The notes under the pieces are model-generated. The model made no database searches, was not told where the DNA came from, and saw only the letters and a program-made list of their open reading frames with translations. A DNA stretch of 20,571 nt from a virus, in the IMG/VR virus record IMGVR_UViG_3300024433_000079, positions 1-20,571 of that record; one strand, written 5' to 3'. A program made the translations under genes and the position numbers. Shown in pieces: positions 1 to 5,621 of this stretch (the first letter of the stretch is position 1; every line of letters starts with the position of its first letter).

Positions 1-1
1 A

Positions 2-190
2 CAGATTGAGGAAAAGGAGAAGATAGTCAAACGGCCTTATCTTGACCTAACACTTTCGGAAAAGGAGAAGCTGCAAAGGCTTAACGCTTATGCGAATACT
101 TTGGATTTAGAGGTATTGGAAAGAGGAACGGAACACAAGATTTGGCAATCGGGGTATAAAAAAGGATACAGAAGTGGCAGAGCAAGATAA
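2..190 (+). CDS. Hypothetical protein, C-terminal part only
   Basis: This frame is open from the window edge to a TAA stop and encodes the last 62 residues of a protein whose start lies outside. The fragment is highly charged (EEKEKIVKRPYLDL, later GYKKGYRSGRAR) and looks helical. I do not recognise a family. The next gene starts inside it at a GTG, with AGGA about 8 bases upstream, a 17-base overlap typical of a phage operon. Coding status rests on the open frame and this overlap only. Confidence 0.5.
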   Translation, partial: QIEEKEKIVKRPYLDLTLSEKEKLQRLNAYANTLDLEVLERGTEHKIWQSGYKKGYRSGRAR

Positions 191-386
191 AAAGACAGCT
201 TTAGGACAGCAAGCAGCAGAACGAATGTCTGTTGCGGCAATATTTGTGATTACTACAGGCCTTTTAATCCTAATCTTGATAGATATATTTGATAAGGCTT
301 TGTGGGCAATAGGATTAGCTTTGGGTATTAATATAATATCAGCGATTTTGTGGGAGAAGGCAGATAAAAAAATAATTGGGAAATAA
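174..386 (+). CDS. Small predicted two-helix membrane protein
   Basis: A 70-residue protein starting at GTG, with AGGA at about 163-166 as ribosome-binding site. After a polar N-terminus (about residues 1-17) there are two hydrophobic stretches, roughly residues 19-38 (AAIFVITTGLLILILIDIF) and 43-61 (ALWAIGLALGINIISAILW), followed by a lysine-rich tail. It therefore looks like a small inner-membrane hairpin with both ends cytoplasmic. Small two-helix proteins before terminase genes include holins, but nothing here proves a lysis role and no endolysin is visible nearby. Function unknown. Confidence 0.55.
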   Translation: MAEQDKKTALGQQAAERMSVAAIFVITTGLLILILIDIFDKALWAIGLALGINIISAILWEKADKKIIGK

Positions 387-572
387 TTGGATAAAACAAC
401 TCAAACCTTTGAAGTTTTGCGGGAGAAATGTAAACAAATCGGACACGGGGAGTGGCCGATAAAGCTGATTATTTTTGCTGGGAGTGCAGTCGGCTTTGAC
501 GAAATTGATAGACCGATTATTAAGTTTAGAGCCAATAAAGAACAAAAAGAAAGAGTCGGTGATGAAGAATGA
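387..572 (+). CDS. Hypothetical protein, 61 aa
   Basis: A short frame starting at TTG immediately after the preceding stop, with a weak GGGA upstream. It ends in a GAATGA junction where its TGA overlaps the ATG of the next gene, suggesting translational coupling. The sequence is soluble and mixed in charge, ending in a Lys/Glu-rich tail (ANKEQKERVGDEE). No motif or family recognised. The TTG start and short length make it moderately supported; the end-to-end packing with neighbours is the best argument. Confidence 0.45.
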   Translation: MDKTTQTFEVLREKCKQIGHGEWPIKLIIFAGSAVGFDEIDRPIIKFRANKEQKERVGDEE

Positions 573-751
573 GTCTGCTTTATCTTCTTATATTCAAAAT
601 ATTTGATGAATTTTTAATAAGTGGTTATTTCCGCTTAGGAAGATTTATAAATCTCTTGTGTTTTGACATTCTTGCCATAGAGTTAGCAATTATTGTGCGT
701 TGTAACTTATGGAGAATTAAACGGTTACAGAGATTAGATAAAGAAAAATAA
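569..751 (+). CDS. Hypothetical small hydrophobic protein, 60 aa
   Basis: ATG at 569 overlaps the previous stop by four bases (ATGA). The 60-residue product has a hydrophobic first half (MSLLYLLIFKIFDEFLISGY) and a second hydrophobic stretch around residues 28-43 (INLLCFDILAIELAIIV), then a basic tail (RIKRLQRLDKEK). It could be a small membrane or membrane-associated protein. It is the last gene before the promoter at 761, so it probably ends an upstream transcription unit. No family recognised. Confidence 0.45.
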   Translation: MSLLYLLIFKIFDEFLISGYFRLGRFINLLCFDILAIELAIIVRCNLWRIKRLQRLDKEK

Positions 752-760
752 TCTTTTTAC

Positions 761-788
761 TTGACATTTGCTTATTATGTGATATACT
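761..788 (+). promoter_or_regulatory. Sigma-70-type promoter for the terminase/head operon
   Basis: TTGACA at 761-766 matches the -35 consensus exactly. TATACT at 783-788 is one base from the -10 consensus. The spacer is 16 bases. Transcription would start near 795 and enter the structured leader ahead of the terminase genes. The stretch TTTTTACTTGACAT around this -35 also occurs in the minus-strand HNH promoter near 20350. Confidence 0.7.
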
Positions 789-794
789 TGTATA

Positions 795-958
795 AATTAC
801 TTTTTGCGTGATAACTAAATAAACAAACTAAAACGCTGGACATAAATCATACAGCCGTTTAGTTTGACCTTTAATCAGATGAATAATCTGTTTATGCGTC
901 AAATTCTGCGGTTTTTTTATTAATATGGACATTTCGCCTAACGCTTTCTAAGAAACGA
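795..958 (+). promoter_or_regulatory. Structured leader with two mutually exclusive stems (attenuator-like)
   Basis: No credible gene occupies the 215 bases between the promoter region and the terminase genes. One stem pairs 825-838 (AAACTAAAACGCTG) with 852-865 (CAGCCGTTTAGTTT), two mismatches in 14. A second pairs TTTGAC (863-868) with GTCAAA (898-903), encloses the hairpin CAGAT-GAATA-ATCTG (876-890), and can extend through CCG (855-857)/CGG (909-911) to a run of seven T (912-918). The first stem uses the same bases as the left arm of the second, so only one can form. This is the layout of a transcription attenuator. The terminator-like stem has a 5x5 internal loop and is weak. Confidence 0.4.
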
Positions 959-967
959 TTGAAAGTT

Positions 968-1456
968 ATGAAGAAGAGAAAAGTGGGCAGGCCATCCAAC
1001 AAAGATAAGATTTCGCTAAAACAACTTGAAAAACTTGCTGGATATGGGCATACTGATAAAGAGATTGCTGATATTATTGAAATATGTGTAGCATCCCTCA
1101 AAAATTACAAATCCAACCCAAAATTTTTAGCTGCCTTAAAAAGCGGTAAAGAAAAAGCCGATAACTATGTTGTTGGTAGTCTTTTCCATAGGGCAATCGG
1201 CTATACCCATCCAGAAATACAAACATTCTGCTATAAGGGCAAAATAGTTACCGCTAAGGTCTTAAAACATTATGCACCTGACCCAACTTCTGCTATTTTC
1301 TGGCTTAAAAATAGGAAACCAGCTAACTGGCGAGACAAACAAGAAATAGCCCATACCGGCTTAACTCTGGCCCAAGTAATCAAAAATGTTACCAATGGGA
1401 ATGCCGACAATAAGCGAACAGAAGAAGTTCGTCCAGATTTACAAAGACAATCCTAA
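968..1456 (+). CDS. terS: Terminase small subunit
   Basis: Recognises phage DNA and recruits the large subunit for packaging. The 162-residue product begins with a basic AT-hook-like stretch (KKRKVGRPSNKDK). A helix-turn-helix-like region follows at about residues 20-50 (KQLEKLAGYGHTDKEIADII). The C-terminal signature of this terminase family is clear: RAIGYTHPE, KHYAPDPTSAIFWLKNR, and NWRDKQE. The family assignment is from memory of these motifs. It overlaps the large subunit gene by about 70 bases, the usual arrangement. The start is uncertain: ATG at 968 is used here, but TTG at 959 in the same frame adds three residues, and neither has a strong ribosome-binding site. Confidence 0.85.
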   Translation: MKKRKVGRPSNKDKISLKQLEKLAGYGHTDKEIADIIEICVASLKNYKSNPKFLAALKSGKEKADNYVVGSLFHRAIGYTHPEIQTFCYKGKIVTAKVLKHYAPDPTSAIFWLKNRKPANWRDKQEIAHTGLTLAQVIKNVTNGNADNKRTEEVRPDLQRQS

Positions 1457-3812
1457 GCGTTTTTTCCTTGAAAGGCTTAAAGTAAAAGAGCTTTGGCAGG
1501 GCGAAGATATTATCCTTGAAACTGTTAAGGAACATAAAAAAGTTGCTGTTGCTTCTGGACACGCTTTAGGTAAAGATTTTATAGGCGGTGGGCTTCCTTT
1601 ATGGTTTCTACTTACCAATTATCCTTCCAAAGTAATTATCAATGCTCCTTGTTCAGATGCAGAAACAGAGATATTAACTGAAAAAGGATGGTATAAATTT
1701 CCTAATTTGCCTCATAATATTGCAGTAGCAACATTAGAAAAAGGACAATTGATTTATCGAAAGCCCACAGATTATATTGAATATGATTACAAGGGCTATT
1801 TGTTGGGGTTAAAAAGCAAGCGATTGGAATTTCTGGTAACACATAATCACCGATGCTACGTAAAAAAGCGATATAGCAATCATTATGAAATAAAACAAGC
1901 GGAAGATATATTTGGTAAGGATGTTTACTTCAATCAAGAAATTTTGTGGACTGGAAATGATTGTGGTTTTTCCAATAGCCAATTAGAGCTTTTTGGATTT
2001 TGGTTTGGGGATGGATATGTTAGGAATTCCAACAGACGATGCGATGTCGTTTTTACCCAATCTAAATATCCAGATTATATAAGGCAATTACTTGTCAAAA
2101 ATAAAGAAACTTTTAGTGAATATCAAAAAAATAAAAGATTTGATTTTGTAATTTATAGTAAACAAAAAGCAAATTTTTATATAAGTAATTTTATTGGTGA
2201 AGGTAAAAAAACAATACCTAATTGGCTCAAGCAAGCTAAGCCTTCCCAAATTTGGTCATTTTTATATGGGCTCTTTATGGCCGATGGTTCTTTTGCTAAT
2301 GGAGATAGGACTAAAACAGATAGAATTAGAATATATGGCGATAAACAACAGGCAGATGATATTTATGAACTGATAATTAAATCTGGCCGTATTGCGAATA
2401 TGACTACAAGAAAAGTTAATCGGATTTCTTATTTGAATGGAAGAAGGATTGAAAGCAAGGCTGATGAATATGACATACGAATATTGAGGCAAGGTAAAAA
2501 GGTTCGTTCTGGTAAAAGACGATATTGGTATAAAAAGAAATATATCGGAAAAGTCTATTCGGTTACTGTGCCTTCGGGTATTGTTCTTATTCGTAGAAAT
2601 GGCAAATATCATTGGACAGGAAATACCGACCGTCAAATAGAAGCAATTATGTGGGCTGAATTAACAGGTCATTATGAACACGCAGGAGGCAAGAATGTAG
2701 TAGGTGGAGAATTATATGCTCGAAAACTTGTATTTGATGAGAAAAATTGGTTTTGTATTGCTTTTACAACAAAGGAAACTAAAGGACAAATAGGCAAATT
2801 CCAGGGTTTCCACAGTTCTAATATATTAATAATTGTTTCTGAGGCTCAAGCAGTAGATGATGAAATTTTTGGGCAGATTGAAGGAATTATGACTTCTGAA
2901 AATTCCCGTCTTGTGCTTTTTGGTAACCCCCTACGAAATACTGGTTTTTTCGCCAGAGCTTTGCGTGAAACGAAATTAAGTTTTAAGGCCATTCATTTGG
3001 ATTGTCGGGATAACCCCAATTATGTTCAAAAAAGAGAAGTTATTCCAGGTTTGGCAAGTTATCAATGGGTTGAAGATATGCGCAAGCGACACGGAGAAGA
3101 TAGCCCTATATGGCAGGCGAGGGTTGAAGGGAAAATTCCAGATACTTCAATTGATACTGTAATTGCCTATAGTTTGGCTACACAAGCAAAAAATCGTTAT
3201 CCCATCTATGATATAATCAGAAACATAAAAATTGTTTCTGTAGACCCAGCCAGCTTTGGAGACGACGAAATAGTTATCTATTTGATTGAAGATGGCAAGA
3301 TAACTGATTGGGATATTTGGCTTAAGCCTTCTTCATTGGTTTCTGCAACGGGTGAAATAATCGGTCGAGCTCTTTTAATGAAAAAGAAGCACGAGGCCGA
3401 TGGTTTTGTAGTTGATGGTATAGGGGAAGGTCGAGGCGTAGTAGATGGTTTGATAGATGCTAAGGAGAATGTCATAGAATTTAAAGGTTCTTTTGCGCCT
3501 CAAAGTTATTTAAAAGATGACTATCAAAATCTCCGGGCAGAGGCGTGGTTCTTATGCCGTGATGAATTAGTAAAAGGTTATGGCAGTATTCCAAATGACG
3601 AGATATTGATAGAGGAACTAACAGAGCCTAAGTATTTTGTTAATCGTAGAGGTAAATATCAAATTGAAGAGAAAGAAGAATTGAAAGAAAGACTTAAACG
3701 TTCACCTAACAGGGCAGATGCTTTTGTGCAGGGAATATGGGCTTTACCGCAAATTAAAGCAAGAAAAACCGGTAAATACAATCCCCAGCCCTGGCAGTTA
3801 CAAACGGCATAG
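1386..3812 (+). CDS. terL: Terminase large subunit interrupted by an intein
   Basis: The ATP-driven packaging motor and headful nuclease. The 808-residue precursor holds a 325-residue intein (residues 89-413), so the spliced protein is 483 residues, normal for the family. The ATPase half has a P-loop-like segment at residues 57-64 (SGHALGKD) and a Walker B region near 480-488 (ILIIVSEAQ), then LFGNP at about 511-515. The nuclease half has VSVDPASFGDDE (about 617-628), FVVDGIGEGRGVVDGL (about 674-689) and PNRADAF near the C-terminus, supplying the acidic metal-binding residues. Two oddities: the P-loop ends GKD rather than GKT/S, and Walker B has Ser485 where Asp is usual. ATGs at 1386, 1395 and 1401 are in frame; the longest is given, though 1401 (MPTISEQKK) is also natural. 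Confidence 0.93.
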   Translation: MLPMGMPTISEQKKFVQIYKDNPKRFFLERLKVKELWQGEDIILETVKEHKKVAVASGHALGKDFIGGGLPLWFLLTNYPSKVIINAPCSDAETEILTEKGWYKFPNLPHNIAVATLEKGQLIYRKPTDYIEYDYKGYLLGLKSKRLEFLVTHNHRCYVKKRYSNHYEIKQAEDIFGKDVYFNQEILWTGNDCGFSNSQLELFGFWFGDGYVRNSNRRCDVVFTQSKYPDYIRQLLVKNKETFSEYQKNKRFDFVIYSKQKANFYISNFIGEGKKTIPNWLKQAKPSQIWSFLYGLFMADGSFANGDRTKTDRIRIYGDKQQADDIYELIIKSGRIANMTTRKVNRISYLNGRRIESKADEYDIRILRQGKKVRSGKRRYWYKKKYIGKVYSVTVPSGIVLIRRNGKYHWTGNTDRQIEAIMWAELTGHYEHAGGKNVVGGELYARKLVFDEKNWFCIAFTTKETKGQIGKFQGFHSSNILIIVSEAQAVDDEIFGQIEGIMTSENSRLVLFGNPLRNTGFFARALRETKLSFKAIHLDCRDNPNYVQKREVIPGLASYQWVEDMRKRHGEDSPIWQARVEGKIPDTSIDTVIAYSLATQAKNRYPIYDIIRNIKIVSVDPASFGDDEIVIYLIEDGKITDWDIWLKPSSLVSATGEIIGRALLMKKKHEADGFVVDGIGEGRGVVDGLIDAKENVIEFKGSFAPQSYLKDDYQNLRAEAWFLCRDELVKGYGSIPNDEILIEELTEPKYFVNRRGKYQIEEKEELKERLKRSPNRADAFVQGIWALPQIKARKTGKYNPQPWQLQTA
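1650..2624 (+). mobile_element. Intein with LAGLIDADG endonuclease inside terL
   Basis: This in-frame 325-residue insertion excises itself from the terminase and encodes a homing endonuclease. The N-terminal junction is VIINAP/CSDAETEILTEKGW, with Cys1 as nucleophile. Block B is FLVTHNHRCYV (about intein residues 61-71, TxxH). Two LAGLIDADG motifs are visible, LFGFWFGDG (about 114-122) and LYGLFMADG (about 205-213). Block F is VYSVTVPSG (302-310), and the C-terminus is RNGKYHWTGN with the terminal Asn followed by Thr as +1 residue. Joining the exteins gives INAP-TDRQIEAIMW, a normal terminase sequence, which fixes both junctions. The penultimate residue is Gly rather than the usual His; His321 lies close by. 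Because both LAGLIDADG motifs are intact, the endonuclease is probably active. Confidence 0.92.
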
Positions 3813-3824
3813 AAAGGATATTAA

Positions 3825-4124
3825 ATGGCAATCAAAGTAATCCCAGTAGGCGACAGACTCTTAATTAAACGAGGCCTTACGCCGGAGAAGACCAAAGGCG
3901 GTATTGTAATTCCCGAAACATCCAGAATGAATACCGAAGTGGCTAAGGTGGTATTTGTATCGCCTGAGGTGAAGGATTTTAAAGAAGGTGATATAATTAT
4001 TTGCGGAAAATATTCAGGAATTTCGCTTGATATCGAAGGTGAAGAATTTACGCTTTTGAGAGCAGAGGATGTCGTCGGAAAAATAATAAGCATTGAGGAA
4101 AATAGTGAGAAAGAAAAACGGTAA
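3825..4124 (+). CDS. groES: GroES-type co-chaperonin
   Basis: A 99-residue protein, the usual length for GroES, preceded by AAAGGAT. GroES caps the GroEL chamber for protein folding. The start VIPVGDRLLIKR matches the family N-terminus. The mobile loop that contacts GroEL is KTKGGIVIP (about residues 22-31). The C-terminal half keeps GDIIICGKYSG and the closing LLRAEDVVGKI. No GroEL is in the window, so it would work with the host chaperonin. T4 gp31 is the known precedent for a phage co-chaperonin needed to fold the capsid protein, and the same job is inferred here from the location among head genes. The HNH gene starts within its last codons. Confidence 0.92.
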   Translation: MAIKVIPVGDRLLIKRGLTPEKTKGGIVIPETSRMNTEVAKVVFVSPEVKDFKEGDIIICGKYSGISLDIEGEEFTLLRAEDVVGKIISIEENSEKEKR

Positions 4125-4812
4125 ATATCTATTCTGCAATTATTGCGGAAAAGAATTTTATGTTACAAAAAAACGGATTGAAGATGCCAAATATTGTTCT
4201 TGTGAATGTTATTGGAAATCTTTAAAGGGTAGAAAACTTTCTGAACAACATAAAAAGAAAATAAGTTTAAGTTCAAAGCCCAATAGTGGTCAGTTTCAAA
4301 AAGGATATAAATCTTGGAATGTAGGAATTAAAAGTTGGGTTAAGCCTTGGCTTGGTAAACATCGTTCTGAAGAAACTAAAGGAAAACTTAGAAGTTTTAT
4401 GAAAGGAAGACATCATTCTTCGGAAACCGAATTTAAAAAAGGCCAATTTTCAAAAGAGAAACATCCTAACTGGAAAGGTGGAATTACTCTACTTTGGAAT
4501 AGAATTAGAGGTTTAGTTGAATATCAACAATGGGTTAAAGAAGTTTTTAAACAGGATAATTACATTTGCCAAATATGTTATAAAAGAGGCGGAAAACTAA
4601 ATGTTCATCATAATACAAAATCTTTTAGTGTTATTTTACAAGAATTTTTAAAAGAATACAATCAATTCTCACCTATAGAGGATAGAGAAACTTTGGTAAG
4701 ATTAGCAATGAAATATCAGCCCTTTTGGGACATAAATAATGGAATTACTTACTGTGTAGAATGTCATAAGAAATTTCATAAAGCACAAAGGAAAGAGGCT
4801 CAAAATGTCTAA
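4105..4812 (+). CDS. HNH homing endonuclease with NUMOD3 motifs (free-standing)
   Basis: A 235-residue site-specific endonuclease. The N-terminus carries a Cys-rich finger (CNYCGKEF...YCSCECYW). Basic NUMOD3-type DNA-binding motifs follow (LSEQHKKKISLSSKP, RSEETKGKL, HHSSETEFKKG, HPNWKGG). The C-terminal HNH nuclease is CQICYKRGGKLNVHH...NNGITYCVECHKKFH, with metal-binding Cys pairs and the HH of the active site. GTG at 4105 is chosen because GAGGA (about 4095-4099) is well placed; TTG at 4093 is an in-frame alternative. It overlaps GroES upstream by 20 bases and the next gene downstream by 8, so it is inserted without disrupting either. Its NUMOD3 string resembles that of the endonuclease at 19641-20204. 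Confidence 0.85.
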   Translation: MRKKNGKYLFCNYCGKEFYVTKKRIEDAKYCSCECYWKSLKGRKLSEQHKKKISLSSKPNSGQFQKGYKSWNVGIKSWVKPWLGKHRSEETKGKLRSFMKGRHHSSETEFKKGQFSKEKHPNWKGGITLLWNRIRGLVEYQQWVKEVFKQDNYICQICYKRGGKLNVHHNTKSFSVILQEFLKEYNQFSPIEDRETLVRLAMKYQPFWDINNGITYCVECHKKFHKAQRKEAQNV

Positions 4813-5053
4813 TGAAACCACCCAGGACCAGAACGATAACAAAGACCAGTTAATCTTTCAGGCTACCCTAACCCCGGATAAGAAAATCAAGGTTGAGGTC
4901 AAGAGCAGTAACCTTATGGGCTTATCTTACGCCTATAAGCTCTTAGGCCTGCATATAGATAATATCATTATCGGCCAGGTTATGCCCAAACCTAAGATTG
5001 TTAAGATAGGACAAGGTGGATTGCAGAGTTTGAGGAGGTTTTTGAATAATTGA
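4805..5053 (+). CDS. Hypothetical protein, 82 aa
   Basis: ATG at 4805 overlaps the HNH stop, with GAGG about six bases upstream. The protein opens with a hydrophilic Gln/Asn/Asp-rich segment (TTQDQNDNKDQ). A beta-rich stretch follows (LIFQATLTPDKKIKVEVKSS), then a helix-like LSYAYKLLGLHIDNIIIGQV. The C-terminus is basic (KPKIVKIGQGGLQSLRRFLNN). No family recognised. It lies between GroES and the portal, apart from the two endonuclease genes, so before their insertion it was probably directly part of the head operon. Confidence 0.6.
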   Translation: MSNETTQDQNDNKDQLIFQATLTPDKKIKVEVKSSNLMGLSYAYKLLGLHIDNIIIGQVMPKPKIVKIGQGGLQSLRRFLNN

Positions 5054-5151
5054 GCGTTTTTGTTTAGGTGTTTTAGCTTTAAAACAATAACATCTTCCGC
5101 TGAAATAATGCGTGAGGGCTTTGGTTCGGAATATAAAAAGGGGAGAATTAA

Positions 5152-5523
5152 ATGAATAGACAAAGTTTTTTAGCAGGTTTAATTTGTGGTGAAGGCAGTT
5201 TTTTTTATTATATATCTAAAGGCAAAAAAGCTCCAAGATTTAGATTTATGGTTCAAATGCACAAACGAGATTATATGCCTTTAGTTTTATTATCCGAAGA
5301 ATTGGGTGTAGGAAAGATAAGAAATCTTAAATATCGTCCTACTATGTGTAGATTTGAAGTTACAACCTTTGAAGAAAATGTTAAGAAAGTAATCCCTTAT
5401 TTTGATGGACAATTGATTGGATATAAAAAAGCACGATTTGAAATGTGGAAAGAAAAATTGCTTAAATATTATTATGCCAACCATAAAGAGAGAAAAAAAT
5501 TTGCAAGTGCTCTAAAATATTAA
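5152..5523 (+). CDS. LAGLIDADG endonuclease, single-motif type (free-standing)
   Basis: A 123-residue protein with GGGGAGA as ribosome-binding site. It has one LAGLIDADG motif at residues 5-15 (SFLAGLICGEGSF), whose final acidic residue would bind the catalytic metal. The rest has the expected mix, including a basic RFRFMVQMHKRDY and a C-terminal helix (IGYKKARFEMWKEKLLKYY). Single-motif enzymes of this size act as homodimers (I-CreI type, from family knowledge). I looked for group I intron core pairings in the flanks and found none, so it appears free-standing between head genes. Its ATG overlaps the stop of a possible 15-codon frame starting at 5108. Confidence 0.83.
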   Translation: MNRQSFLAGLICGEGSFFYYISKGKKAPRFRFMVQMHKRDYMPLVLLSEELGVGKIRNLKYRPTMCRFEVTTFEENVKKVIPYFDGQLIGYKKARFEMWKEKLLKYYYANHKERKKFASALKY

Positions 5524-5621
5524 TGGATAACTTTAGGTCAAGTAGAGTTAACTGTAATTAAGTCAACTACTTAACCCTGTGGATAAGTTTCTAATAACCT
5601 GTGGATAAGTAAGGAAACCTA
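5524..5621 (+). promoter_or_regulatory. Pre-portal regulatory region with two DnaA boxes
   Basis: Two exact DnaA boxes (TGTGGATAA, complement TTATCCACA) lie at 5578-5586 and 5600-5608. They are in the same orientation, 22 bases apart start to start (about two helical turns), within an exact 13-base direct repeat CCTGTGGATAAGT (5576-5588 and 5598-5610). A weaker relative, AATGGATAA, lies near 5522. Just upstream, AAGTAG...CTACTT forms an imperfect inverted repeat (about 5539-5572). The second box ends 13 bases before the portal start codon, so bound DnaA would block or modulate portal expression; an origin role is the alternative. Confidence 0.55.

Noticed and set aside
2262-2636. Minus-strand frame of 124 codons inside terL
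   Set aside because: Lies entirely antisense to the intein, with no SD and no recognisable motif.
5108-5155. Possible 15-codon peptide before the LAGLIDADG gene
   Set aside because: Its stop overlaps the next ATG, but there is no SD and it is too short to support.
5054-5621. Group I intron around the free-standing LAGLIDADG gene
   Set aside because: No P3/P7/P8-type pairings or J8/7 signature were found, and both flanking genes look intact.
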